Shown here one piece after another: positions 52,116 through 62,699 of a stretch of DNA of 64,000 nt. The position numbers and the translations under genes were made by a program. The DNA comes from Pseudomonas nitroreducens. Lineage in GTDB: Bacteria; Pseudomonadota; Gammaproteobacteria; Pseudomonadales; Pseudomonadaceae. The DNA is taken from contig NZ_JACHLI010000037.1 in assembly GCF_014204515.1 (NCBI RefSeq), forward strand, positions 6,580-70,579, in the 5' to 3' direction. Position 1 is the stretch's first letter, and the number at the start of each line of letters is the position of its first letter. The notes beneath the pieces were generated by a model. That model did not search any database and was not told the origin of the DNA. It was given only the letters and a program-made list of their open reading frames with translations.

Positions 52116-54013
<1,898 letters not shown>

Positions 54014-54017
<4 letters not shown>

Positions 54018-54104
54018 GAGCGAGGGGGACGCCATCGTTATTGCTCGCGAACCGCACGGCACGGTTTCTGGCCCGAAGAGCTTCGCGAGCAAGCTCGCTC
54101 CTAC
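54014..54104. repeat. REP-type element, family A, overlapping a gene end
   Basis: Left arm GTAGGAGCGAGGGGGACGCC and right arm GCGAGCAAGCTCGCTCCTAC match the element at 7003-7092. The left arm begins in the last codon of the CoA-transferase gene and supplies its TAG stop. Confidence 0.85.
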
Positions 54105-54131
54105 ACTGAGTGCTTACAGCGGTGTCCAGAC

Positions 54132-54211
54132 GCGTAGGGCGCATAACGCGCCAGCGTTATCCGCCGCCAGGGAGTCGGCGGATAACCTGTTCCAGGTTAT
54201 GCGCCCTACGC
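54132..54211. repeat. REP-type element, family C
   Basis: Arms GCGTAGGGCGCATAAC and GTTATGCGCCCTACGC are perfect inverted copies, with GTTATCCGCC / GGCGGATAAC nested inside. A partial relative is at 55090-55125. Confidence 0.82.
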
Positions 54212-54231
54212 AAGGCCCGCTTTCGGGCATG

Positions 54232-54266
54232 AAAAAAGGCGGGCCCTGTCGGTGCCCGCCTTTTTT
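54232..54266. terminator. Terminator downstream of xpt
   Basis: Stem AAAAAAGGCGGGC / GCCCGCCTTTTTT. The A and T tracts make it work on both strands; it mainly ends the minus-strand xpt. Confidence 0.88.
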
Positions 54267-54280
54267 CGTGGAGTGCTGGA

Positions 54281-54856
54281 TCAGTCCTCGAGGAACTCGA
54301 CCTGACCGTTGGCCAGGGACTTCACGCGAGCCAGGGATTCCACCCGGTAGCCTTCGCTTTCCAGCAGGGCGCGGCCTTCCTGGAAGGACTTCTCGATGAC
54401 GATGCCCAGGCCGGCGACGGAAGCGCCTGCCTGCTGGATCAGGTCGATCAGCGCCTTGGCGGCATGGCCGTTGGCGAGGAAGTCGTCCACCACCAGCACA
54501 TGGTCGGCAGCGGTCAGGTGCTTGGCGGAGATGGCGATGGTGCTTTCGGTCTGCTTGGTGAAGGAGAAGACCTTGGAGATCAGCAGGTCGTTCTTCAGCG
54601 TCAGCGACTGGAACTTGCGGGCGAAGATCACCGGGATGCCCAGCTCGAGGCCGGCCATGACCGCCGGGGCGATGCCCGAGGCTTCGATGGTGACGATCTT
54701 GGTGATGCCCTGGTTCTTGAAGCGTTCGGCGAACTCGTGGCCGATCTGCTTCATCAGCGCCGGGTCGATCTGGTGGTTGAGGAAGGCGTCTACCTTGAGG
54801 ACCTGTTCGGAGAGAACGATGCCTTCGCTGCGAATTTTGTCTTTGAGAGTGTTCAC
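54281..54856 (-). CDS. xpt: Xanthine phosphoribosyltransferase
   Basis: A 191-residue purine salvage enzyme converting xanthine and PRPP to XMP. The PRPP loop is VLVVDDFLANGHAAKAL (about 123-136). The N-terminal MNTLKDKIRSEGIVLSEQVLKV, here by its core RSEGIVLSEQVL, is typical of Xpt. The start codon is GTG 54856. No guanine riboswitch is recognisable upstream. It is separated from rep by a repeat-rich gap. Confidence 0.95.
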   Translation of the reverse strand: MNTLKDKIRSEGIVLSEQVLKVDAFLNHQIDPALMKQIGHEFAERFKNQGITKIVTIEASGIAPAVMAGLELGIPVIFARKFQSLTLKNDLLISKVFSFTKQTESTIAISAKHLTAADHVLVVDDFLANGHAAKALIDLIQQAGASVAGLGIVIEKSFQEGRALLESEGYRVESLARVKSLANGQVEFLED

Positions 54857-54993
54857 GGGGGTGCTTCCGAAAGCGGCTGTCGCTGATGAAGCGCGTAATT
54901 CTACAACGCCAGTGGCCTTCTGCGCGACGTTCCGACCAATGCAATTGCTGATCGGGTGGACAGATTTTCGATGGGTGGAAGGAGTCGACCTGG

Positions 54994-55074
54994 CGTAGGA
55001 GCGGATTCATCCGCGATCCGGCCGACAGGCCGGTGCCCGCCTGATGGCGATCGCGGACGGAGTCCGCTCCTACG
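54994..55074. repeat. REP-type element, family B
   Basis: Arms CGTAGGAGCGGATTCATCCG and CGGACGGAGTCCGCTCCTACG (the latter shown by its last 16 bases, GGAGTCCGCTCCTACG) are inverted. It is related to 7106-7178, with a variant left arm. Confidence 0.8.
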
Positions 55075-55089
55075 CTCGCACCCAGCATG

Positions 55090-55125
55090 GCGTAGGGCGA
55101 ATAACCCGGAACGGGTTATCCGCCG
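55090..55125. repeat. Partial REP-type element, family C
   Basis: GCGTAGGGCGAATAAC then GTTATCCGCC corresponds to one half of the element at 54132-54211. The other half is missing, and rep begins its 3' end 17 bases on. Confidence 0.65.
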
Positions 55126-55141
55126 TCGCGGCAGACGAAGC

Positions 55142-57151
55142 TCAACGCTTGAGCATCGCCCGGATATCCGCCAGCGCCGAGTTGCCCTTGGCCACCTTGA
55201 CCTCCTGCGGCGCGTCTTCCTGGCCTTCCCAGACCAGGTCCTCGGGCGGCAGTTCATCAAGGAAGCGGCTGGGCGAACAATCGATGATCTCGCCGTATTG
55301 CTTGCGCTTGGCGGCGTAGGTCATGGCCAGGTTTTTCTTCGCCCGGGTGATGCCCACGTAGGCCAGGCGCCGCTCTTCCTCGATGGTGTCGGCCTCGATG
55401 CTGGAGCGGTGCGGGAGGATTTCCTCTTCCACGCCGAGAATGAACACGTAGGGGAATTCCAGGCCCTTGGACGCGTGCAGGGTCATCATCTGCACGCCGT
55501 CGGCGCCTTCTTCCTCTTCCTGCTGGCGCTCCAGCATGTCGCGCAGGACCAGCTTGGCGATGGCCTGCTCGATGGTCATGTCGCCTTCTTCGTCGCGCTC
55601 CAGGGTGTTCTTCAGCGCCTCGATGAGGAACCAGACGTTGCCCATGCGGAAGTCGGCGATCTTGTCGCTGGAAGCGTTCTGCCGCAGCCAGTTCTCGTAG
55701 TCGATGTCCATCACCATGCTGCGCAGCGCGCCGATCGGGTCGCTGCCGGCGCACTGCTCGCGGACCTTGTCGATGAAGCGCTTGAAGCGCTGCAGACGCT
55801 CGATGTAGCGGGCGTCGAGGTGCTCGGACAGGCCCAGCTCGCCGGAGGCGTTGAACATCGAACAGCCGCGCTCGGTGGCGTAGTTGCCGAGCTTCTCCAG
55901 GGTGGTGGAGCCGATCTCCCGGCGCGGCACGTTGATCACCCGGAGGAAGGCGTTGTCATCATCCGGGTTCACCAGCAGGCGGAAGTAGGACATCAGGTCC
56001 TTCACTTCCTGGCGTCCGAAGAAGCTGGTGCCGCCTGACAGGTGATAGGGAATCTGGTGGTGCTGAAGTTTCAGCTCGATCAGCTTCGCCTGATAGTTGC
56101 CGCGGTAGAGGATGGCGAATTCGCTGTAGGGCCGCTGCGTCTTCAGGTGGATGGTGAGGATTTCCATGGCCACCCGTTCGGCCTCGGACTCCTCGTTGCG
56201 GCAGCGGATCACCCGGATCGGGTCGCCTTCGCCCATCTCGCTCCACAGCTGCTTCTCGAACACGTGGGGGTTGTTGGCGATGAGGATGTTGGCGCATTTG
56301 AGGATGCGGCTGGTGGAGCGGTAGTTCTGCTCCAGCATCACCACCTTCAGCGAAGGGAAGTCTTCCTTCAGCTGCATCAGATTTTCCGGGCGCGCGCCGC
56401 GCCAGGCGTAGATCGACTGGTCGTCGTCGCCCACCACGGTGAAGTGCGCGCGCTGCTGCACCAGCATCTTCACCAGCAGGTACTGGCTGGCGTTGGTGTC
56501 CTGGTATTCGTCCACCAGCATGTAGCGCACGCGGTTGCGCCACTTGTCGAGGATCTCCGGGTGTTCCTGGAACAGCTTCACCGGCTGCAGGATCAGGTCG
56601 TCGAAGTCCACCGCGTTGTAGGCCTTGAGGGTGCGCTGGTAATGCAGGTAGACCATTGCCGCGGTCTGTTCCTTGGGATTGCGCGCCTTTTCCAGCGCCT
56701 CTTCCGGAAGGATCAGGTCGTTCTTCCAGCTGCCGATCAGGCCCTTGATCTCGTCCAGACCGTCATCGCCGGAATACTCCTTCTGCATGATGTCGGTCAT
56801 CAGCGCCTTCACATCGCTCTCGTCGAAGATCGAGAAGCCGGGCTTGTAGCCCAGGGCCGCGTGTTCCTTGCGGATGATGTTCAGGCCCAGGTTGTGGAAG
56901 GTCGAGACGGTCAGGCCCTTGCCCTCGCCGGGGCGCAGCAGGGTGCTGACGCGCTCCTTCATCTCGCGGGCGGCCTTGTTGGTGAAGGTCACGGCGACGA
57001 TGTACTGGGCGCGGATGCCGCACTGCTGCACCAGGTAGGCGATCTTGCGGGTGATCACGCTGGTCTTGCCGGAGCCGGCGCCGGCCAGCACCAGAAGCGG
57101 GCCGCCGACGTAGTTCACGGCCTCTTGCTGCCGGGGATTGAGTCGGGACAT
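55142..57151 (-). CDS. rep: ATP-dependent DNA helicase Rep
   Basis: A 669-residue UvrD/Rep-type superfamily 1 helicase that clears proteins ahead of replication forks and supports restart. Walker A is GAGSGKT (24-30), with VTFTNKAAREMKERV, VGDDDQSIYAWRGA and MMTLHASKGLEFP as motifs Ia, III and V. It ends in a basic tail without a PcrA-type extension. As I recall, PAO1 has poxB between xpt and rep; here only repeats are found there. Confidence 0.97.
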   Translation of the reverse strand: MSRLNPRQQEAVNYVGGPLLVLAGAGSGKTSVITRKIAYLVQQCGIRAQYIVAVTFTNKAAREMKERVSTLLRPGEGKGLTVSTFHNLGLNIIRKEHAALGYKPGFSIFDESDVKALMTDIMQKEYSGDDGLDEIKGLIGSWKNDLILPEEALEKARNPKEQTAAMVYLHYQRTLKAYNAVDFDDLILQPVKLFQEHPEILDKWRNRVRYMLVDEYQDTNASQYLLVKMLVQQRAHFTVVGDDDQSIYAWRGARPENLMQLKEDFPSLKVVMLEQNYRSTSRILKCANILIANNPHVFEKQLWSEMGEGDPIRVIRCRNEESEAERVAMEILTIHLKTQRPYSEFAILYRGNYQAKLIELKLQHHQIPYHLSGGTSFFGRQEVKDLMSYFRLLVNPDDDNAFLRVINVPRREIGSTTLEKLGNYATERGCSMFNASGELGLSEHLDARYIERLQRFKRFIDKVREQCAGSDPIGALRSMVMDIDYENWLRQNASSDKIADFRMGNVWFLIEALKNTLERDEEGDMTIEQAIAKLVLRDMLERQQEEEEGADGVQMMTLHASKGLEFPYVFILGVEEEILPHRSSIEADTIEEERRLAYVGITRAKKNLAMTYAAKRKQYGEIIDCSPSRFLDELPPEDLVWEGQEDAPQEVKVAKGNSALADIRAMLKR

Positions 57152-57310
57152 GAAAGGCGGGGGTCTGTAGTGGAGCGGGCGCGTATTCTAGCAGGCCGCG
57201 CCGGGCGTCGGGGTGCCGCTCGGAATCGCGACGATCTGTGACACGATCGTACTTATGTGTTTTGGATAAATCTGTACATGTATTAGGCTTGTGACGTCAT
57301 TACTTGAAGA

Positions 57311-57326
57311 AAACTCTTAAGAGTTT
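57311..57326. promoter_or_regulatory. 16-bp perfect palindrome upstream of proE
   Basis: AAACTCTTAAGAGTTT is a perfect palindrome 118 bases before the proE start. A second, shorter one (TGACGTCA) lies at 57292-57299. They are candidate operators; one such 16-mer is expected by chance in 64 kb. Confidence 0.35.
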
Positions 57327-57444
57327 CTCTGAAGTTTCGTCTACATCTGGTGGATGTCCGGATGGCGTGGCTTCAAAACCGGGGGAAACGGGCGCACGGA
57401 AGGTGCCTGGAGTTTCTCCCCTTTCAGAGATACATGGGGGTCGC

Positions 57445-59121
57445 TTGGCAGCGTCGGTCGAACCAACGCGCCTGCTCCTGCTGGCGGAAGCGCCGCAGTG
57501 GGCCCAGCTACTGCGCGGGCATCTGGCCGCGTTGGGGCAGGGCTATTCGCTGATCACGGCCCCGTCCTGGCAGGCCGCCAGCGCCCTGTTCGACGAGGAC
57601 CAGGTCGGCCTGGTGCTCGCCACTCCCGGCAAGCTGCCGTCCGCCCACCAGTGCCACCTGCCGCTGGTCCTGCTGCTGGAGCGCGAGCCCGCGGAGGAGC
57701 CGGTCGGTGTCGCCGACTACCTGGTGGCCGACTCCCTCAATGGCGAAGTCCTGCGTCGTACCCTGCGTTACGTGCGGGAGCGCACTTCGCTGCAGAACAC
57801 CCTGCAGAGCCTGGCCGAACAGGACCCGCTGACCGCCATCGCCAACCGCCAGGGCTTCCAGACCCTGCTCGCGGCACGCCTCGCCGAGAGTGAAGGGCGT
57901 GGCCTGGCGCTGGGTCACCTGGACCTGGACAACTTCCGCCACGTCAACGATGCCCTCGGCCACCAGGCCGGCGACCGCCTGATCCTGCAGGTGGTGGCGC
58001 GGCTGAAGGCGCACCTGGACAGCGGCGACGACATTGCCCGGCTGGGCAGCGACGAGTTCGCCCTGCTGCTGGACACCCGCCGCGACCCGGCGCGGGTGGA
58101 GAAGATCGCCGAGCTGATCGTCGAATCCCTCGGCGAGCCCTATTGGGTCGAAGGCGAGAGCCTGCTGCTGGGCTGCAGCCTGGGTATGGCCCACGCGCGT
58201 GCCGGCGAGGCCGCCGACCCGCTGCTGTGGCACGCGCACATCGCCATGCAACAGGCCAAGTCGCGCCAGGGCTGCACCTTCCACGTCTTCGACGAACGCA
58301 TCAACCGTGGCGCGCGCAGCCTCGCCGACCTGGAAAGCGAACTGCGCCGGGCGCTGCGCCGCGACGAGCTGGAATTGCACTACCAGCCGCGCCTGGACCT
58401 GCACAGCGGGCAGATCGTCGGCCTCGAAGCGCTGGTGCGCTGGCGCCATCCCGAGCGTGGCCTGCTGACGCCGGGCGACTTCGTGCCGCTGGCCGAGGAA
58501 AGCGGGCTGATCGTGCCGCTGGGCTACTGGGTCATCTCCCGCGCGCTGCGCGACATGCAGTGGCTGCGCGGGCGTGGCTTGCCGCCGCTGCACATGGCGG
58601 TGAACCTGTCGTTCCGCCAGTTCCAGGACAGCCAGCTGCTGCCGACCCTGGAGCGGTTGATCCGCGAGCGCGGCGTCGACGCCCAGTGGCTGGAGTTCGA
58701 ACTCACCGAAACCGCCGTGATGCGCCGCAGCGACCAGGTCCAGCAGACCATGCAGGCCCTCGGCCGGCTGGGCGTGCGCTTCTCGCTGGACGATTTCGGC
58801 ACCGGCTTCTCTTCCTTCGTGCACCTGAGCAGCCTGCCGATCACCCTGCTGAAGATCGACAAGAGCTTCGTCGGCGGTATGCACGAGCGCCCGGAAAACC
58901 TGCAGCTGGTGCGGGCGATGATCAACCTGGCGCACAACCTCAATCTGGAGGTGGTCGCCGAAGGCGTCGAGACCGCCGCCCAGCAGGACGAGCTGCGTCA
59001 GTTCGGCTGCGACCAGGTGCAGGGCTACTGGATCAGCCGGCCGCTGCCCTTGGCGGAGCTGGCGCGCTTCCTGGTGTTCGGCGCCAACCGCGCCCTGCGC
59101 ACCCAGGACTCGGTCAGCTAG
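57445..59121 (+). CDS. proE: GGDEF-EAL protein, likely c-di-GMP phosphodiesterase
   Basis: A 558-residue protein. A receiver-like N-terminal part (about 1-115) lacks a clear phospho-Asp. The GGDEF domain has a degenerate GSDEF motif (201-205), so cyclase activity is doubtful. The EAL domain is complete: E328 in GLEALVRW, then DDFGTGFSSF and KIDKSFV. It should hydrolyse c-di-GMP. Position matches PA5295 (ProE), reported as an active phosphodiesterase affecting exopolysaccharide. TTG 57445 is chosen for length; an upstream TTG would add 47 residues. It overlaps the MATE gene by 8 bases. Confidence 0.82.
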   Translation: MAASVEPTRLLLLAEAPQWAQLLRGHLAALGQGYSLITAPSWQAASALFDEDQVGLVLATPGKLPSAHQCHLPLVLLLEREPAEEPVGVADYLVADSLNGEVLRRTLRYVRERTSLQNTLQSLAEQDPLTAIANRQGFQTLLAARLAESEGRGLALGHLDLDNFRHVNDALGHQAGDRLILQVVARLKAHLDSGDDIARLGSDEFALLLDTRRDPARVEKIAELIVESLGEPYWVEGESLLLGCSLGMAHARAGEAADPLLWHAHIAMQQAKSRQGCTFHVFDERINRGARSLADLESELRRALRRDELELHYQPRLDLHSGQIVGLEALVRWRHPERGLLTPGDFVPLAEESGLIVPLGYWVISRALRDMQWLRGRGLPPLHMAVNLSFRQFQDSQLLPTLERLIRERGVDAQWLEFELTETAVMRRSDQVQQTMQALGRLGVRFSLDDFGTGFSSFVHLSSLPITLLKIDKSFVGGMHERPENLQLVRAMINLAHNLNLEVVAEGVETAAQQDELRQFGCDQVQGYWISRPLPLAELARFLVFGANRALRTQDSVS

Positions 59122-60499
59122 CCAGCAGCGCCGCGCCTCCGGCCGGCGGGCGCAACAGCCGGGTGGTCTTCGCGTCGAAGGCCAGCGTCAGGCCAATCGC
59201 CGCGCAGGCCAGCCCGGAGGCCAACCCCCACCACACGCCACTCGGCCCCCAGCCCAGCGGGAAGGTCAGCAGCAGCGCCATCGGCACGCCCACCAGCCAG
59301 TAGCCGGCCAGCCCGACCAGGAAGGTCGTGCGCGCGTCCTTCAGCCCGCGGATCGCGCCCATGGCGATGCACTGGATGCCGTCGAACAGCTCGAACCACG
59401 CAGCGATGGCCAGCAGGCTGACGGCCAGTTGCACCACTTCGCGGTTGGCCGGGTCGCTGTGGTCGATGAACAGGCCGATGACCCGCTCCGGCGCCAGCCA
59501 GAACAGCGCGGCGAAGGCGAACATGCAGCTGGCGCCGAAACCGATGCCCAGCCGCCCGGCGCGGCGCGCCTCGACCAGCCGGCCGGCGCCATAGTGCTGG
59601 CCGATGCGGAAGGTCACCGCGTAGGAAATCCCCATGGGCACCATGAAGGCCACGTACACCGACTGGATGGCGATCTGGTGCGCCGCCAGCGCGGTGCTGC
59701 CGATCACCCCCATGCACAGGGTTGCCACGGTGAACATGCCCGACTCCACCGCGTAGGTACCGCCGATGGAAATGCCCAGGCGCAGGGATTCGCCGATCAC
59801 CTTGAAATCCGGCTTCGACAAGCCGGCCAGCAGCGGGTAGGGCGCGTAGGCCCGGTGCCAGCGCAGGTACAGCGCGAATATCACCGGCAACGCGTTCATC
59901 ACCACCGCGGTGACCATGCCGATCCCCGCCAGCCCCAGGCGCGGTAGGCCGAACAGGCCCTCGATGAAGGCATAGTTGAGGGCGAAGTTGGCCAGCGCGC
60001 CGATCAGGCTGATGGCCATGACCGGGCCGGGCCGCTCGATGGCGCTGGTGAAGCCGCGCAGCACCATGAAGGCCATGTAGCCGGGCAGGGCGAAGACGAT
60101 GCTGTGCAGAAAACTCATGGTGCCGTGGACGGTCTCCGGCGCCTGGCCGAAGGCGATCAGGATCGGCCCGAGGTTCCACAGCAGCAGGCCCGCCAGCAGC
60201 GCCAGCGCAGCGCCGATCCACAGGCCGGCCTGGGTCGCCTGCACCACGCCGCGGGCGTCCTTCGCGCCATGCCGGATCGCCACCAGGTTGCCGGTGGCTG
60301 CCACCACGCCGACGCAGAAGGTCGACACCAGCGCATAGGTCGACGCGCCGAGGCCACCGCTGGCCAGCTCCTCGCGACCGAGCTTGCCCATCATCATGGT
60401 GTCGGTGAACACCATGGCCACGTAGGCCAGCTGCGCGGCGATCAACGGGCCGGCGAGGCGAAGGATGGCGGCAAGTTCGTCACGGTACAGGCGTTTCAT
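59114..60499 (-). CDS. MATE family multidrug efflux protein
   Basis: A 461-residue protein with 12 hydrophobic segments in two similar halves. ATGNLVAIRHGAKD in the first half and AVTFRIGQHYGAG in the second are the paired MATE signature loops. NorM-type members use sodium or proton flow to expel cationic drugs and dyes. It is divergent from a LysR regulator (138 bases), which may control it. Its 3' end overlaps proE by 8 bases. Corresponds in place to PA5294. Confidence 0.9.
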   Translation of the reverse strand: MKRLYRDELAAILRLAGPLIAAQLAYVAMVFTDTMMMGKLGREELASGGLGASTYALVSTFCVGVVAATGNLVAIRHGAKDARGVVQATQAGLWIGAALALLAGLLLWNLGPILIAFGQAPETVHGTMSFLHSIVFALPGYMAFMVLRGFTSAIERPGPVMAISLIGALANFALNYAFIEGLFGLPRLGLAGIGMVTAVVMNALPVIFALYLRWHRAYAPYPLLAGLSKPDFKVIGESLRLGISIGGTYAVESGMFTVATLCMGVIGSTALAAHQIAIQSVYVAFMVPMGISYAVTFRIGQHYGAGRLVEARRAGRLGIGFGASCMFAFAALFWLAPERVIGLFIDHSDPANREVVQLAVSLLAIAAWFELFDGIQCIAMGAIRGLKDARTTFLVGLAGYWLVGVPMALLLTFPLGWGPSGVWWGLASGLACAAIGLTLAFDAKTTRLLRPPAGGAALLAS

Positions 60500-60637
60500 G
60501 AGTCAGGCTCAGCAAGCGGCGGGGCCGCAGGAATGGGGAGTCGCCCATTCTCCGGCCGCCACGGATGCGGGCACAAAAGGAAAAATGCGATGCCATCCAT
60601 GAGTCATACTCATGCATGACGCCCCTTGGAGCCCGCC

Positions 60638-61558
60638 ATGAACCGCCAGTTGCCGCCCCTCTATGCCCTGCGCGCCTTCGAGGCGGCCGCCCGGCACGCG
60701 TCCTTTACCCGTGCCGCCGAGGAGCTGGCGATCACCCAGAGCGCGGTGAGCCGGCACATCAAGACCCTGGAAGAACACTTCGCCTGCCGCCTGTTCCAGC
60801 GCCGCGGCCGCCAGCTGGAACTGACCGAAACCGCGCGGATGCTGCTGCCCGGCCTGCGCGATGGCTTCGATGCGCTGGAACGCGCCTGCGCCAGCCTGCG
60901 CGCGGAGGAGGGCGTGCTGCGCCTGAAGGCGCCCTCGACCCTGACCATGCGCTGGCTGCTGGCGCGGTTGAGCAAGTTCCGCATGCAGCACAGCGACATC
61001 GAGGTGCAGCTGACCAGCGCCTGGATGGACGTGGACCGCGTGGACTTCGTCCACGAACCTTTCGATTGCGCGGTGCTTCTCAGCTCCGGGCATTTTCCGC
61101 CGGACTGGGAAGCCACCCTGCTGTTCCCCGAATGGCTGATTCCCGTTGGTTCGCCCGCCCTGCTGGCGGACGGCCCGTGGGACGCCGAGCGGCTGGCCGG
61201 TGCTGAACTGCTGCACCCCACGCCCGACCGCCGCGACTGGCGGCGCTGGCTGCAGCGCATGGAGCTGGGCGAGCAGGTCTCGCTCAAGGGCGGCCAGGTG
61301 TTCGACACCCTGGAACTGGGCATAGTCGCCGCCACCCGCGGCTACGGGGTGTCCATCGGCGACCTGGTGATGGTCGCTGAGGACGCCAACCAGGGCCGCC
61401 TGGCCTTGCCCTGGCCCAGTGCGGTGGCCAGCGGCGAGAGCTATTACCTGGTCTGGCCGCGCGCGCGGCGGCACCAGGAGCGGCTGCGTCGCCTGCGCGA
61501 CTTTCTCCAGGCGGAGATGCAGGCCATGCAACTGCCTCCGGTGGAATACCTCGACTGA
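60638..61558 (+). CDS. LysR family regulator (GcvA/AmpR-like)
   Basis: A 306-residue LysR regulator. The N-terminal helix-turn-helix is ASFTRAAEELAITQSAVSRH; LPPLYALRAFEAAARH at the start is typical of the GcvA/AmpR subgroup. The substrate domain follows (VSLKGGQVFDTLELGIVAAT). ATG 60638 has GGAG 7 bases upstream. It is divergent from the MATE gene, so it may regulate it; no ligand can be given. Confidence 0.88.
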   Translation: MNRQLPPLYALRAFEAAARHASFTRAAEELAITQSAVSRHIKTLEEHFACRLFQRRGRQLELTETARMLLPGLRDGFDALERACASLRAEEGVLRLKAPSTLTMRWLLARLSKFRMQHSDIEVQLTSAWMDVDRVDFVHEPFDCAVLLSSGHFPPDWEATLLFPEWLIPVGSPALLADGPWDAERLAGAELLHPTPDRRDWRRWLQRMELGEQVSLKGGQVFDTLELGIVAATRGYGVSIGDLVMVAEDANQGRLALPWPSAVASGESYYLVWPRARRHQERLRRLRDFLQAEMQAMQLPPVEYLD

Positions 61559-61606
61559 TCCGAGCCGGTGGATAATCTGTCAGCCACGTCCTTCGCCAGG
61601 AATCCA

Positions 61607-62515
61607 ATGAACGCCATCGATCGCCTCATCCAGCTCGCCGGCCTGCGCGGCAGCCTCGACCTGCGTTGCCGCTTCCTCGGCGACTGGGCGCTGGACCACG
61701 AGCCGCTGGCCGGCGGCACGGCGCAGTACCACGTGGTGCTCGCGGGCCGCTGCGAGGCGGATATGGCGGACGGAACCGTCCTGCAGCTGGATGCCGGCGA
61801 AGTCCTGGTGCTGCCCGCCGGCGGCGCGCACCGGCTGCGCAGTACGGGAGCGAGGGTGGCAGCGCGGGAGCCGGAGGTTCGGCAGGAAGGCCTGTTGCCG
61901 TTACACCGCCTCGGTACCGACGGCAGCGCGCTGGACATGCTCTGCGGCAGCTTCCATTACCAGCCCGGTTCGATGCTGATGGGCGCCTTGCCGGCGTACC
62001 TGAAGGTGTCCTGCCAGGCCAACGGGCTGGGCGATGCGGTGGCCGCCCTGGTGGGATTGCTGCGCGCCGAGGCGGACGGCAATCAGGCGGGCGCGCGCTT
62101 TCTGGTCGATACGTTGTCCTCGGCGCTGTTCACCCTGATCCTGCGCGTTCATCTGCAGGACAACGCGCCCAGCAGCGGCACCCTCGCACTACTCGCCGAC
62201 AAGCGCCTGAGTCGCGCCTGGCAGGCGATGCTCGATGATCCGGCCCACGACTGGACCATCGAAGCGCTGGCCGAACGCGCTAGCATGTCCCGCGCCACCT
62301 TCACGCGGCTGTTCACCCAGGTGGCCGGGCTATCGCCCTGGGCGCTGCTGACCAAGGTGCGCATGGAACTGGCCCAGCGCCTGCTGCGCAGCTCGCAGCT
62401 GAGCCTTACCGACATCGCCGCCCAGGTGGGCTACCAGTCCCAGGCGTCCTTCACCAAGAAATTCCGCGAAACCTACGGCGACGCCCCCGGCCGCCTGCGT
62501 CGCGCGGTGAGCTAG
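61607..62515 (+). CDS. AraC family regulator with cupin sensor
   Basis: A 302-residue regulator. The N-terminal cupin (DMADGTVLQLDAGEVLVLPAGGAH) is of the Cupin_6 type found in AraC proteins. The C-terminal double helix-turn-helix includes WTIEALAERASMSRATFTRL and VGYQSQASFTKKFRE. It lies 48 bases after the LysR gene and 184 bases before pchP. Control of pchP is possible, but in P. aeruginosa that gene is regulated by GbdR, which this does not obviously represent. Confidence 0.85.
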   Translation: MNAIDRLIQLAGLRGSLDLRCRFLGDWALDHEPLAGGTAQYHVVLAGRCEADMADGTVLQLDAGEVLVLPAGGAHRLRSTGARVAAREPEVRQEGLLPLHRLGTDGSALDMLCGSFHYQPGSMLMGALPAYLKVSCQANGLGDAVAALVGLLRAEADGNQAGARFLVDTLSSALFTLILRVHLQDNAPSSGTLALLADKRLSRAWQAMLDDPAHDWTIEALAERASMSRATFTRLFTQVAGLSPWALLTKVRMELAQRLLRSSQLSLTDIAAQVGYQSQASFTKKFRETYGDAPGRLRRAVS

Positions 62516-62631
62516 ACCAGCCGACGCTGCCGGGAAATCTGCGTGACGCGCATGGATACGTCCTGCCGCCCTCGCGACGCTTCGCGTCGCTGCCGTCGCA
62601 GAGCTGAAACAGCGCTTTGCTAGGGTCATTG

Positions 62632-62645
62632 CTGGACTAGTCCAG
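62632..62645. promoter_or_regulatory. 14-bp palindrome upstream of pchP
   Basis: CTGGACTAGTCCAG is a perfect palindrome 55 bases before the pchP start. It may be an operator or chance; a few of this length are expected in 64 kb. Confidence 0.3.
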
Positions 62646-62699
62646 TGAAGGCCCGCCATGGGCCTTCCCCTTACCCACAAGACCACTCGGGGAAACTCC

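Noticed and set aside
54857..54993. Guanine riboswitch upstream of xpt
   Set aside because: The conserved purine riboswitch core is not visible and is not typical for xpt in Pseudomonas.
57508..58935. 475-residue minus-strand frame across proE
   Set aside because: Shadow of the GGDEF-EAL gene; no start signal and no domain.
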